This document shows, one piece after another, positions 50,797 through 60,299 of a stretch of 64,000 nt of DNA. How positions within the stretch are numbered: the first letter of the stretch is position 1; each line of letters starts with the position of its first letter. A model generated the notes under the pieces. It had not been told where the DNA came from and ran no database searches. It saw only the letters and a list, made by a program, of their open reading frames with translations. Where the stretch lies: positions 6,700,001 to 6,764,000 of the forward strand of contig JANJXV010000039.1 of NCBI GenBank assembly GCA_024803745.1. Reading direction: 5' to 3'. Both the position numbers and the translations under genes were made by a program. The stretch is from Megascapheus bottae. Its lineage: Eukaryota; Chordata; Mammalia; Rodentia; Geomyidae.

Positions 50797-53700
50797 ACAC
50801 GCACTTTGGTTTCATCCTGAACAGTGGGTAAGGATATTAACACTCCCACAATCCTCTTCTGGATCCCTAAAGAATCCCTGGCCCTGGCTTGTCATCCTGA
50901 ATTCACTGCTTAGACCAGCTGTGACACCCGCTTCAAACCTGTGGCCCAGTGGACTAACAGTCCTGCCCAGGTGGCCTGCCTGGGTTTTCTGTGGTGCTCA
51001 GGCAGGGGATAGGGCCTGGCCTGTACCAAATGCACCCGTGCTTTTCTGTGCTGCTGGCTTCTAGGGCAGAGTTGTGCAAGGCAAGTGGCAAAGCAAAGGC
51101 CCTGATCTTTGAAGGTGAGAAGGCTAGTTTTCAACTGAGGTGTCCTTCCTCATAGCACAAAGTCTTGTTTATCCGAGGCTAGATTTGGGACCTGAGTCTA
51201 TAAATCACTCCAGCCTGCAAAAGAGAGTCTTGACCTGTTTGGCTTCAGTCCCTAATATGGGTTCCAGAAATTCTGAGTTATGAGAAGAAAATGTGTGGTG
51301 GATGTGGATATTGAAGGTTCAAAGCAGACCCCTGGCCAGCTTTGCCATAAAGAGTAAGTTAATAATTATTTCCAAAGGGGAGGCCAGAGCCTCAGGCCAG
51401 GTCCTTCCATGGAGGCCCAAAGAGCAGTGATTGGCTGGCTACTTGACACTGAAGAAGAGGGACTTTCCTCCACCTTACACTGTCCCCAGACCTTCCAGCT
51501 GGTTCTGCTACCCGTACTGGCCAGTTCTCTTGCTCCATGGTTGGTCCCTCGCGTCATGGAGCCCACGCAAACCCCACAGTACTCACATTGGATCTGCTCT
51601 GCTCCCAGCCCAAGGGATTACACACAGGCAGACCATGGTCCTGTCAGCCAATCCCCCACAGTGCCTGCCCTGGTCTTCCTCAGCCTGCTGCCCATCAAGA
51701 CCAGATAAGCAGCTTCTTGCCTAAGTCTTGGGTTAGCTGTGGTCCAGAGCCAGGGGCCCCAGACTGCCTGCACAGAGGCTCTTCCCCCCCCCCACCCCCC
51801 ATCTCCAGGCAGGGTGGGACTGGAAAGGCTGAGCTTGTTGTTGGCTTGTTTCCTGGCAACAGGCCCTAGTGACCACAGCTGGGCTGGGTTGGCCCTGGGG
51901 CTCTGACCTCATCGTGTTTGCTGTGGTAACAGCCACCAGCAGCTAGCAAGTCCCTCTTCTCCAGGGAAGCCAGCCACTTGTGCTGGTGCCATGTCACCCC
52001 CTTCCTCTCTGCTCCTCTGTTCCCTGGCATCTGAGGTGCCAAAGGGACAGTCCTCTTGACACAGTTGCCCCTTCTAATGTCCCCTCATTGGGGCGTTGCA
52101 GAAAAGCTGACTCTTCCTCAAGGAAGAAGTGGAGTTTTGAGGAGGAAAGTAGGAAGGGGTACTTCACTTTTCCACCATTTGTGGCCTCTTCTGGGCTCGT
52201 GCTGACAGCCCTGGAGGATCGCACCTGCCCCACCCCCTGCATGTGTTCCTGGACCAGTTGATCTAGTTGGATCTGGTTGGTTTAGGGAACATTTCACACC
52301 TTGGCCCAGATTTCCCACCAGTCTTGCTGGAGCCCCTGGCCTGTACCTTAAGTCTGGGAAAGGATCTTTCATAAAGCTTCACTCGAGGAGCCTGGGATAT
52401 CCGTCCTGTTGGCCATTTGTTCAAATCCACTCTCTGTTGACTTCTTCCTCCTGTCCTGTGTCAGAACCAGTAGAGTCTGCCAGATGCACTTAACAAGTTG
52501 TTTAGATTCTGTTGGGATCTTGATTTGGAATGACCTGAGGATACCCTGTAGGGTCGGGTCTTGCCTCCAGTGAGTCTCGGGGATAGAGGGGGAGTCGGCT
52601 ATAGTGTTAGTCTACTGCCAGTAGAGGCTGAGTCCACAGATTCTGTGCCCCTACCCACAGAGACTGCAGTCCCATGGACCCAGGACTGTGGCTAGTGTTC
52701 TCTGTCACATGCATGTGTGCTGGAGTACCAGTCTGTGCCAGCAACTACTCAGGAGAGGAAGGGGCAACACGAGAGCCACACATATTGAATGAATGGCCGC
52801 ACAGAACTTTAGCGCGTGCGCTGTCCACCAGCCAGAGCATCAGGTGACTTCCAGGCCTGTCCTAGCTACTCAGGTTCAAAGTTAGCCCGGCAGAAAAGTA
52901 CATGAGACTCTTATCTCCAGTGAACCACCAAGTGATAGAGTGAGGCCTTGAATTCAAGCCCCACAACCAACAAAACAAATAAACAAAAAGATTCAGTCTG
53001 GGTTATCTCTGGGAAGTAGGGCTGGTGTGAGGAGGGTGAAGGATGAACTCTTGTGCTTGGAACTGCATTTCCCATGAGCACACAGAGCACCGGTAGCGTA
53101 AAGAGATAGTCGTGGAATTAGGATGCAGAGGCAAAGCCAGCCCCTGTGGGTGCCTCCCGCCGCTGCCCTACTTAATGCCCACCCCTCCGTCTTCTCTCCC
53201 CGCTGCAGACAAATGTTTATGGGTCAGCCCAGAGACGAAAAATGAGACCATTTGAAGGCTTCCAGCGGAAAGCCATTGTCATTTGTCCTACTGATGAGGA
53301 CCTGAAAGACCGGACAATAAAGCGGACCGACGAGGAGGGAAAGGATGTCCCGGATCACGCCGTCCTGGAAATGAAAGGTAGTGGTGGCTGGTTCCCCCTG
53401 TGCACGGTGTCCTGCAGAGAGGCTCCTAATGTCCCTCCCGCACTGACCATTCCTCCCTCTGGTGTCACTGGGACTGTGGAACTTTTCAGATCAGATGGCT
53501 GAGGGTGAAGGTAGTGGAGCCGTGGTGGGTGATGAAGAATGTCTCATTTCTCAGTCTAGGGACATGGTTTGCACCTGCCCACGAGTGAGGCCAAGAAATG
53601 AGGAGGGCCAGCCAGGCGTGGTGGCTCACGCCTGTAATCCTAGCTACTCAGGAAGCGGAGATCTGAGGATCAAGGTTCAAAGCCAGCCCGGGCACTGGAA

Positions 53701-56700
53701 AAAAGGGATATAGGGCTGTGGCTCAAGGGGTCAGGCAGTAGCTTTGAGCTGAAGAGCTCAGGGACAGCTCTAGGCCAAAAAGAAGGAAAGGAAGGAGTGG
53801 GGCCTAACGAGTTCTTCAGGGAATTGAGGAGAGTTCTCGTGGACCCCGGACAGTTAGCAAGCTGAGGGTTGGGACCCCATTAACTCCTTCACTGTCCATG
53901 TCCCCCCTTGCTTACACTGGCCAGCCATCGTGCTGCCTGTGGAAGGGGTGGCTGCTGGAAGGACTGACTTCCCCTCCCTTCTCCCCTCCCCTCCCCTAGC
54001 CAACTTCACATTGCCCGATGTGGGCGACTTCCTGGATGAGGTGCTGTTCGTGGAGCTGCAGCGGGAGGAGGCGGACAAGTTGGTGAGGCAGTACAACGAG
54101 GAAGGCCGCAGGGCCGGGCCGCCCCCTGAAAAGCGCTTTGACAACCGGGGTGGTGGCGGCGGCGGTGGCTTCCGAGGCCGTGGGGGTGGCGGCGGCTTCC
54201 AGCGCTATGACAACCGAGGCCCTCCTGGAGGCAACCGTGGAGGCTTCCAGAACCGAGCAGGCGGCAGCGGTGGAGGAGGCAACTACCGAGGAGGTGAGCT
54301 ATCACCCTCACTGCCCGCTACTCCGCAACTGCGGGATCAAGACTCCAGCCTTGCTCCTAAAGCCCTTCCCCCACTCGTGTGCCTCAATGCTCCCCGAGGG
54401 GTCCCAGGGCCTCCCTTGGGCTGGCATAGGGCCTGGGTTAGATAAGTTAATTTGCCTAGAGTCTCTCAGCGTCCTAGCATCACTGTCTCTGCTGAAAGCT
54501 TTTTTTTTTCTCTCTAGTCTTGGTGCTTGAACTCAGGGTCTAGGCACTGCCCTTGGGCTTTCTCAAGAGCTAGTGCTCTACCACTTGAGCCACAGCACCA
54601 CTTCCTTTTTCTTTTCTTTCTTTCTTTTGCTCTCTTTCTTTCGTCTGTCAGGGGGCTTGAATTCTGGGCCTGGGTGCTGTCCCTGAGCTCTTGAGTCATA
54701 GCTCCACTTCCGGGTTATCTAGTGATTAAGATAAGAATCTCAAGGTCTTTAGTGCCCCAGGCTGGCTTTGAACTGTGGTTCTCATATCTCAGCCTCCTGA
54801 GTAGCTAGGATTATAGGCCTGAGCCACTGTGCCAGCATCTGGCTTTTTCTGTTTGTGATACCGAGGAATCGAACCCTGCCTGGTCTTCGTGCATTCTAAG
54901 CAAGCACTCTACGACTAGGCCAAACTCCAGGCCCTATGTTTATTTTTGCCAGTCCTGGGGCTTGAACTCAGGGCCTGAGCATTATCCTTGGGCTTTCTCA
55001 AAGCTAGAGCTCTGCCACTTGAGCCACAGCAGCACTTCTGGTCTTTTCTATGTATATGGTACTGAGGAATTGAACCCAGGGCTTCATGCATGGTAGGCAA
55101 GCCCTCTACCACTAGGCCACGCTCTCGGCCCCTGACAAACATTTTTTATTACTTAACAAGTATATCCTGAACCCTGCTCCATTTCAGTGCTTTGCCAAGG
55201 TGTCTGGGGACACACAAGAGATGAGAGAATTGAGGAAAGGTTCTGGGGACTAAGCCGGAGTCCCCACCACAGGCCAGAAAGGACAGGAAAAGAAAGGGCT
55301 CTGAGGCCGGCCATGCACAGCCAAGATGAACAGGACGAGACTGCCATGTTCTCTCATCCACCCTGGGTGTCCTGTTGTGCTTCCTGACCCCTCTTCCCAG
55401 CTCATTCCACAGCTGTTGAGATGTGCCCTCTGCCACCCCCCGACAATACCACATCCAGCCCTAGCCCACGGTCAGGGTCAGCAGAAGCCCAGTTGTGTGC
55501 CCTGAGAATGACAGACACTCTTCTCCTGGTCTCCAACCCAGGCTTCAACCGCAGCGGAGGTGGTGGCTACAACCAGAACCGCTGGGGTAACAACAACCGG
55601 GATAACAACAACTCCAACAACCGAGGCAGCTATAACCGGCCGCCCCAGCAACAGCCGCCACCCCAGCAGCCACCCCCCCCACAGCCACCGCCCCAGCAGC
55701 CACCGCCACCGCCCAGCTACAGCCCTGCGCGCAACCCCCCGGGGCCCGGCAGCTACAAGAGCAGCAGCATCCCCGGCTCCAGCGCCAGCACCAGCACCCC
55801 CACCGTGAGCAGCTACAGCCCCCCGCAGGTGAGGGTGTGCCTGCCTGGGATCTGTCCTCACTCACAACCTGTGCCCCGTGCAGCACGCTGGCGTCCCCAG
55901 TGCTCCCGCACATCGCCTGGCTGTGCTCAGTGCCCTGGCTTGTCGTGCTCCCCCTCGCCCCCCGAAGACTAGAACTAGGGAAGCTAGAGCTCCCTGAGGC
56001 CTAGCGCTGTCACTCAAGCCACGCCTCCAGCCCTTTTCCATTGCTTAAGTCTGGACTGGGGTGAGCCTAGGCTGCTCCTCCTCATGCCTCCCTGGGTCAC
56101 TGGCCATGGTGGGTGCTGTGGCACTGCAGCACGGTGGTGAAGGCTTTGGGATTAGGTGATTTCGCCTCGTTGAGGTTCTGGCTGTCTGTGGGCAAGGCTC
56201 CAGAGCTGGCGGAAATCTGTCCCCTCTAGAAATCTGCCACCCACTGCCAGCGTTCATTGAGTGCTGGTCACTGGAAACCCAGTGTCTGGGTTTGTTTTAC
56301 AGAAAATGACACAGACTTTGAGTAAGGTCTGGTCCTTGCCCCCGGCCCCGTCCCATCTCCGAGCTGACCCCTCCAGTACAGCTAGGAGCCATTTCACAGT
56401 TTTGGGCTTTCTCTTCTCTTGCAGCCGAGTTACAGCCAGCCACCCTACAACCAGGCAGGCTACGGCCAGGGCTACACAGCCCCACCGCCTCCACCTCCAC
56501 CACCGCCTGCCTACAACTACGGGAGCTACGGGGGCTACAGCCCAGCCCCCTACACCCCTCCACCACCTCCCACGGCACAGACCTACCCACAGCCTGCCTA
56601 TAACCAGTATCAGCAGGTAGGTGCAACCAAGGGCCCAGGACTTGGAGGCTTTGCCTTAGCCCTAAAATGATAGGGAGCCTGCCGGTCTTGAATAGGCCCT

Positions 56701-57051
56701 TGTCTCCCAAATGAGCCAGATGCACCCATGTCTGCACTGGCTGCCCAGCAACCTCCCCACCGCAGGCCCAGACCCCACACCCACCACAGTGCTCTCTCCC
56801 TGCCTTGACTACTGTGTCCAGCTCTGTTGGCCAGCCAGTCAGGCCCTCCATGCCCCCACGCCCATTGGCACCGTTGCATGTCCTCCCACCGTGCCCACGT
56901 GCTGGGCAGATCTCAGTGTGCTGTTTGTCCACAGTACGCCCAGCAGTGGAACCAGTACTATCAGAACCAGGGCCAGTGGCCACCGTACTACGGGAGCTAC
57001 GACTACGGGAGCTACTCCGGCAGCACACCTGGCGGCACCAGCACACAGTAG
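32222..57051 (+). CDS. HNRNPUL1: HNRNPUL1 heterogeneous nuclear ribonucleoprotein U-like 1, full coding region (15 exons)
   Basis: Nuclear RNA-binding protein (E1B-AP5) involved in mRNA processing and recruitment to DNA damage. Exons: 32222-32525, 36516-36641, 39115-39271, 40473-40546, 41730-41869, 44545-44644, 45949-46061, 47543-47809, 49098-49220, 49315-49443, 53209-53377, 54000-54293, 55542-55828, 56425-56616, 56935-57051. Total 2,592 nt and 863 aa (human 856). Order: SAP domain (3-37), acidic region (about 40-85), SPRY/B30.2 (about 198-395), P-loop kinase-like domain with Walker A GLPAAGKT (433-440), RGG box (about 606-665), Pro/Gln/Tyr-rich tail. ATG 32222 has strong context (G at -3 and +4) and matches the conserved N-terminus [15 protein letters not shown]. 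All splice junctions keep frame. The extra length is mainly in low-complexity Asp and Gly runs. Confidence 0.97.
33070..35150. other. HNRNPUL1 intron 1, mostly unique sequence
   Basis: G-rich at the left end, then ordinary unique sequence. Reverse MIR at 34140-34275 (GGCAGGTCACTTCACTTCTATG). No exon supported. Confidence 0.5.
35153..36120. repeat. SINE cluster, HNRNPUL1 intron 1
   Basis: Minus-strand composite 35153-35370 and ID-like dimer 35385-35577; plus-strand composite tail 35783-35924 with poly(A), and a further composite 35925-36120. Confidence 0.8.
36516..36641 (+). CDS. HNRNPUL1: HNRNPUL1 exon 2
   Basis: Encodes [18 protein letters not shown] and [14 protein letters not shown]. The end (PPSPAYPP) diverges from the human sequence. 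Confidence 0.96.
36785..37283 (-). repeat. ID-like fragments and B1 monomer, HNRNPUL1 intron 2
   Basis: Diverged ID-type pieces near 36785-36840 and 36895-36965, and a reverse B1 at 37173-37283 (CCTCCTATCTCTGCCTCCCA). Confidence 0.6.
37873..38250 (-). repeat. B1-like composite SINE and B1 fragment
   Basis: 37873-38100 (CTCTACCACTTGGAGC, GTGAGCCACTAGCACC) and a B1 piece 38165-38250. 37290-37870 and 38250-39110 are unique, with no exon seen. Confidence 0.75.
39115..39271 (+). CDS. HNRNPUL1: HNRNPUL1 exon 3
   Basis: Encodes [27 protein letters not shown] and [18 protein letters not shown] resembles a sumoylation-type motif (inference). Confidence 0.96.
39475..39630 (+). repeat. ID-like SINE lacking its 5' end, HNRNPUL1 intron 3
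   Basis: Starts within the tRNA-like head (CATGCTAGGCAAGCCCTGGG), then box B GGTTCGATTTC and the second monomer. Confidence 0.75.
40473..40546 (+). CDS. HNRNPUL1: HNRNPUL1 exon 4
   Basis: Encodes [19 protein letters not shown] and VAIDT. Phase-1 end before GTGAGT. Confidence 0.96.
40547..41729. other. HNRNPUL1 intron 4, unique sequence
   Basis: Contains a short CA tract (40572-40592). No repeats or exons recognised. Confidence 0.5.
41730..41869 (+). CDS. HNRNPUL1: HNRNPUL1 exon 5: SPRY start
   Basis: Encodes [34 protein letters not shown] and [10 protein letters not shown]. Confidence 0.97.
42011..42905 (+). repeat. Three B1-like SINEs, HNRNPUL1 intron 5
   Basis: Composites at 42011-42225, 42240-42370 (truncated) and 42709-42905, all plus. 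42370-42708 is AT-rich and unique. Confidence 0.78.
43070..43235 (-). repeat. ID-like SINE after a TTTG repeat
   Basis: TTTG-type tract 43040-43075, then tail TGCCAGTCCTGGGGCTTGAA and head complement CACTAGGCCAAACTCCC. Confidence 0.82.
43708..44255. repeat. ID-like dimer (plus), ID piece and B1-like SINE (minus) with TTG repeat
   Basis: 43708-43900 plus dimer; 43930-44005 minus tRNA-like head; TTG repeat 44038-44072 and minus composite tail/head to 44255. Confidence 0.78.
44545..44644 (+). CDS. HNRNPUL1: HNRNPUL1 exon 6: SPRY
   Basis: Encodes [18 protein letters not shown] and [15 protein letters not shown]. Confidence 0.97.
45094..45285 (+). repeat. B1 head joined to an ID-like monomer
   Basis: GCTGGGCACAGTGGTGCATG begins a full B1-like unit ending in CACTAGAAAGCAAAAG, followed by AAGTGGTAGAGTGGCTAGC and GTGTTCAAATTCTGG. 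Organisation recalls B1-dID elements. Confidence 0.6.
45338..45532 (+). repeat. ID-like dimeric SINE, HNRNPUL1 intron 6
   Basis: GGCCGGGAGTTTGGCCTAG head, box B GTTCAATTCCTCGG, A-rich tail. Confidence 0.88.
45949..46061 (+). CDS. HNRNPUL1: HNRNPUL1 exon 7: SPRY
   Basis: Encodes [18 protein letters not shown] and [12 protein letters not shown]. Phase-0 end, GCA before GTGAGT. Confidence 0.97.
46385..46580 (+). repeat. Possible MIR, HNRNPUL1 intron 7
   Basis: CAGTGCCTGGCACATTGTGA and AAAGTAACTTGTCCACGGCC are in MIR order but spacing is disturbed. 46580-47300 is unique. Confidence 0.4.
47300..47525 (-). repeat. ID-like fragment and B1 monomer
   Basis: 47305-47412 partial dimer and 47425-47525 reverse B1 ending 17 bp before exon 8. 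Confidence 0.65.
47543..47809 (+). CDS. HNRNPUL1: HNRNPUL1 exon 8: SPRY end
   Basis: Encodes [36 protein letters not shown] and [12 protein letters not shown]. Confidence 0.97.
48240..48560. repeat. B1-like composite (minus) and head fragment (plus)
   Basis: 48240-48465 minus with GTGAGCCACTGCGCCGGGCC; 48495-48552 plus head only. Confidence 0.78.
48890..49035 (+). repeat. MIR upstream of HNRNPUL1 exon 9
   Basis: GGCCTGGTGCTGAGAG, GAGGCTATTACCACTTCC and CATTTTCCAGAAGCAA follow MIR order. Confidence 0.6.
49098..49220 (+). CDS. HNRNPUL1: HNRNPUL1 exon 9: Walker A
   Basis: Encodes [18 protein letters not shown] and [14 protein letters not shown]. The P-loop Lys and Thr are intact. Confidence 0.97.
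49315..49443 (+). CDS. HNRNPUL1: HNRNPUL1 exon 10
   Basis: Encodes [35 protein letters not shown]. Intron 9 is only 94 bp. Confidence 0.97.
49622..49895 (-). repeat. CTTT/CCTTC tract and B1-like SINE
   Basis: Pyrimidine tract 49622-49706 at the tail of a minus-strand composite SINE to 49895. Confidence 0.82.
50488..50803. repeat. B1-like SINE followed by alternating CG/CA tract
   Basis: Minus composite 50510-50726. Then GCACGCGCGCGCGC and about 13 CA units (50745-50803), a Z-DNA-prone sequence. Confidence 0.85.
50804..52850. other. HNRNPUL1 intron 10, 2 kb of unique sequence
   Basis: No repeat or exon recognised. Unusual in this SINE-dense locus. Short ORFs here show no family resemblance. 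Confidence 0.45.
52857..52990 (+). repeat. Internally deleted B1-like SINE
   Basis: Head TCCTAGCTACTCAGG runs straight to GTTCAAAGTTAGCCCGG, with tail GAATTCAAGCCCCACAACC. Confidence 0.7.
53209..53377 (+). CDS. HNRNPUL1: HNRNPUL1 exon 11
   Basis: Encodes [36 protein letters not shown] and [10 protein letters not shown]. The donor GTAGTG is weak. Confidence 0.96.
53609..53785 (+). repeat. B1-like composite SINE, HNRNPUL1 intron 11
   Basis: GCCAGGCGTGGTGGCTCACG head, then a shortened tail. Confidence 0.82.
54000..54293 (+). CDS. HNRNPUL1: HNRNPUL1 exon 12: end of kinase-like domain and RGG box
   Basis: Encodes [32 protein letters not shown], then Gly/Arg/Phe repeats ([17 protein letters not shown]). 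Asn-Arg is followed by seven Gly where human has four. Confidence 0.97.
54508..55133 (-). repeat. Nested SINEs, HNRNPUL1 intron 12
   Basis: One minus ID-like dimer is split into 54516-54603 and 54839-54935 by a minus B1-like composite (about 54640-54838). A second complete ID-like dimer follows at 54943-55133. Confidence 0.82.
55542..55828 (+). CDS. HNRNPUL1: HNRNPUL1 exon 13: Asn-rich and Pro/Gln-rich segment
   Basis: Encodes [19 protein letters not shown], Pro-Gln repeats and [17 protein letters not shown]. High C content leads to long false antisense ORFs. Confidence 0.96.
56425..56616 (+). CDS. HNRNPUL1: HNRNPUL1 exon 14: Tyr/Pro-rich tail
   Basis: Encodes [17 protein letters not shown], a run of Pro and [18 protein letters not shown]. 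Confidence 0.97.
56935..57051 (+). CDS. HNRNPUL1: HNRNPUL1 exon 15: C-terminus
   Basis: Encodes [19 protein letters not shown] and ends GGTSTQ-TAG at 57049-57051. Confidence 0.97.
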   Translation, partial: YAQQWNQYYQNQGQWPPYYGSYDYGSYSGSTPGGTSTQ

Positions 57052-58010
57052 CTGAGCCCAGACTCCTCCACCAGCGCTGGCCTGGCTGCCCTGCCCCCTG
57101 CCCCAGCCCTCCCCGCCCCCCGGGGGTCCTGGGCCTCAGGGGATGGGACATCCTGGGCTGCCTTCCTCCAGAGGGGTATGGGGTATCCTGAGCCGCCTTC
57201 CTCCAGAGGGGCTTCTTGCCCCTCAGGCCAGGCATTTTTCTCTGGATTCAGATAGGCAACAATGACCTTTTATTTTCTGTTTATTCTCTCCCTTTCCCTT
57301 CTTCCCCACCCCCCAGCCCCCATCTCTTTTTTTGACTAAAGAGTGCCCCTTCCGCCTTGGTCACAGTGACTGGGAGGGACTGCCTGTCCCCTCCCCAGCC
57401 CTGCTCCAGCCTCAGCCTCTAGCCTAGCCCCTCATGCAGTTGGTTGTAAATTCTTCCAAGAGCTGTTTTACTGTCTACTTTTCAGGATTAAAAAAAAAAT
57501 CAAAAACTTAAAAAAAAAAAGTTTAAAAAGAAAAACGTGGAGGGAGGAAGCAGTGACATTTTTTTTGGTAATTATGCTTTTTTTTATTTTTAGAATTTGT
57601 CTGTTTTTACTGTGGGTCGGCATAGATCCTTCAAAATAACCCATTTCTTTGCTGAGTTCAGGTGACCGAGGAAGAGCCACACCCTCGAAACAACACACAC
57701 ACAAACCACAAAACTATCTTGAAGCTAACTTTTTCTACGATGTCTCAGTCCCCTGTGACTTTGCACATGAGCTTCTTTGTTCAGTTGAATTGTAACTGCT
57801 TTTTTGTATCTGGAGAGAGTGTGACTATTGAACTTGAAACCTTTTCTTCCGGGCGTCCTGGTAGTTTCTGGGGGGTTCAAATGGGTGAGAGGGTGAGGGG
57901 AAGATGGGGGCGTCTCTCTCCCGGGTGCCAGAGCCCACGGTTTTCCTACAGTGCTCTCAAGTCCTGCTTCCCCTTCTCCCAGGTGTTTTAACAGGATCCA
58001 AACACACACA
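57052..58010 (+). other. HNRNPUL1: Probable HNRNPUL1 3' UTR
   Basis: Unique sequence with T-rich stretches and A-rich runs at 57486-57535. ATTAAA at 57486 is one possible signal, but the human transcript is thought to extend about 1 kb past the stop. A SINE begins at 58024. End uncertain. Confidence 0.45.
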
Positions 58011-58023
58011 TACTGAGAAATGT

Positions 58024-58252
58024 TTCTGAGGCTGGGAGTGTAGGTTAGTGGTACAGTGGTTGCCTAGCATGCATGAGGCCCTGAGTTCCATTCCTCACAT
58101 ACTGAGAAAAAGCTGGAATTGTAGTTATGGTTCAAGTGGTAGAGTGCTAGCCTTGCACAAAAGAAGCTCGGGGACAGTGGCCTGGGCCCAGAGTTCAGGC
58201 CCTAGGACTGATGCACACACACGCACTCGTGCGCTCACACACACACACACAC
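58024..58252 (+). repeat. ID-like dimer with CA tail
   Basis: GGCTGGGAGTGTAGGTTAG head. The tail passes into a CA/CG repeat (58213-58252). Confidence 0.82.
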
Positions 58253-59320
58253 AGTTTCTGCCCCATTTTGCTTTGTTTGAGTAGTGAGATGGCACTTCCT
58301 AGCAGAGGGAAGCAGGGTCAGGACCCTGGCAGTGATGTGAGTCCCTGCAGGCACTTCAGTGAAAGGCACAGGTGAGGCCTCAAGCTGGGGAGCAGACTGC
58401 TCTGTGGACATTGCCAGACCATTGCCTGACGGTGCGTTTGGATGAAGCTTGTGGGCTTGTGCTTAGGACTGGCCTTTCTGCATGTCTCCAGCACTGCAGG
58501 CTGGTTGCTGGGAGCTTCATTTCTCAGCAAGTACAAGTTGTGCTTGCCCTGAACAAGGTAATTGCCCATTCTCCCCATTCTTGGCTCCTAGTCCACAGCA
58601 CTGACCAAGGTCAGCGAGTATCTGGGAGGACAAGGCCTCTTTGGCACCTCCACGCCCATGGCCGTCGTCATCCTTCCTAGCAACTTCCGTTCTCGCCCCC
58701 CAGGCGTATGCTGTGTTCTCATTAGGAGCTGGGAGCTTTGGGAAGGGATATGCAAAATCAAGAAGGCAACTAAACTAGAAACCAGGATTGACTGGACGAG
58801 GGCAGAGGGCCTGGGTCCCCTAGTCTGGAAAAGTCCCCTTCTGGGCAGGTACAGGTGCTTGTTCAATGGCGCCCTCTACTGACACTTCCTGATGGTGCAT
58901 CTGTGGAATCCACACATCAATTGCTTCTCCAGGACAAGAATAAGAGTGAAGTTCTTGCTCTGTTCTCAGCCAGTCCCAGCTTCCAAGTCCTTTCCCTGAT
59001 CTTGCCCAGGCCGGAAGGATAAATCCAATTAATAGGATTGAAGGTCCACGTGATGTGGCATCTGGTGACCTTAGCAGCTTCAGTTCAGAGCAGTGATGGT
59101 TCCTGGGGAATCACCACTCCTCCTTGGAATTTCTCGTCTCTACTTGGGGAATTCCTATGCCTTTAGGGTTTTGCGGGAGGGTCTAGCACAAGTATAATCC
59201 CAGCGCTCAGACATGCAGACAGGTAGGTCCTGGGTACATGGCTAGCCTGGGCTTCTCCCGTGGGCCTCTCCAGTTCTGCCCTATCATTTGGAATCTTTCC
59301 TCTTCCCTGGCCATACTGAT
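58253..59320. other. Unique HNRNPUL1-CCDC97 spacer
   Basis: No repeat or gene recognised apart from the CTCF-like motif at 58869-58882. Confidence 0.45.
58869..58882 (-). promoter_or_regulatory. CTCF-like motif between HNRNPUL1 and CCDC97
   Basis: + strand GCGCCCTCTACTGA reads TCAGTAGAGGGCGC on the minus strand, matching the degenerate CTCF core CCASYAGRKGGC with one mismatch at its first base. Confidence 0.45.
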
Positions 59321-59323
59321 TAC

Positions 59324-59525
59324 AGGCTCATACCTGTAATCCTAGCCACTCAGGAAGCTGAGATCAGGATCCTGGTTCAAAGGCAGCCCAGGCACAAAAG
59401 TCGGTAAGACCACTAGAAAACTGGAAGTGGTGCTGTGGCTCAACATGGTAGAGTGCTAGCCTTGAACTGAAGATCTCAGAGACAGTGCCCAAACCAAGAG
59501 TTCAAGCGTCACAACTGACTATATA
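59324..59525 (+). repeat. B1-like composite SINE
   Basis: GGCTCATACCTGTAATCCTA head and GAGTTCAAGCGTCACAACTG tail. Confidence 0.8.
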
Positions 59526-59822
59526 GTCTGCTATCTTGCCTGAGACCCTTTTCATACCAACAACTGCTCATCCTTAGTCTCCGCCTTGTCCTGGAATGAA
59601 CACAGACCCCTGACCACTCATGGTGATCCCTGGAGATGTCTGCTGGTCACAGATCCCCACCCCCATCCCATAGGGCCACTGCCACCCCAGTTCCTCCTCT
59701 ACAACTGCTGATTTCTTCCAGAGTCTGGGCACACAACGTGGGAAGTTCTACCTCTGATCTCATGCCAAAATAGGCATGAGAAGTTGAGGTTTAGTACAAC
59801 ATATTCCCCTGAGGTGCTGAAG

Positions 59823-60261
59823 AAATGGAGATACAGGGCGGGGAGTTTAGCCTAGTGGTAGAGTGCTTGCCTAGCATGTGCAAAGACCTGGGTTCCATTC
59901 CTTGGTACCAACATACATAGAAAAAAGCCAGAAATGGTGCTGTGTCTCAAGTGGTAGAGCTCTAGCCTTGAGAAAGCCTAAGGATAGTGCCCAGACCCTG
60001 AGTCCAAGGCCCAGGACTGACCAAAAAAGGAACAAAATGGAGATGCATAAAAAACAGCTCACTTGGAGCCAGGAGCATGACCTAGTGGTAGAGTGCACAG
60101 AGCCCTAGGTTCGATTCCTTGGTTACCACATACATAGAAGCCGGAAGTGGTGCTGTGGCTCAAGTGGGAGAGCGCTAGGCTTGACAAAACCCAAGGACAG
60201 TGCTCAGGCCCTGAGTTAGCCCCAGGACCGGCAAGGAAAGATAAATAAGAATAGCTCACTT
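59823..60261 (+). repeat. Two young ID-like dimers, each with target-site duplication
   Basis: First element is flanked by AAATGGAGAT at 59823-59832 and 60035-60044. The second is flanked by AGCTCACTT at 60056-60064 and 60253-60261. Both keep A-rich tails. Confidence 0.9.
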
Positions 60262-60299
60262 AGGTCTGTGAGGTGGCCCCAGGTCTTGGGAAGTAGTCT

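Noticed and set aside
56297..57235. 312-codon minus-strand frame over HNRNPUL1 exons 14-15
   Set aside because: It is the antisense shadow of Pro/Tyr-rich coding sequence, whose composition removes stops on the opposite strand.
57486..57535. Processed pseudogene or retrocopy ending in poly(A)
   Set aside because: The A-rich runs lie within the contiguous HNRNPUL1 3' UTR and are not preceded by a copied gene or flanked by target duplications.
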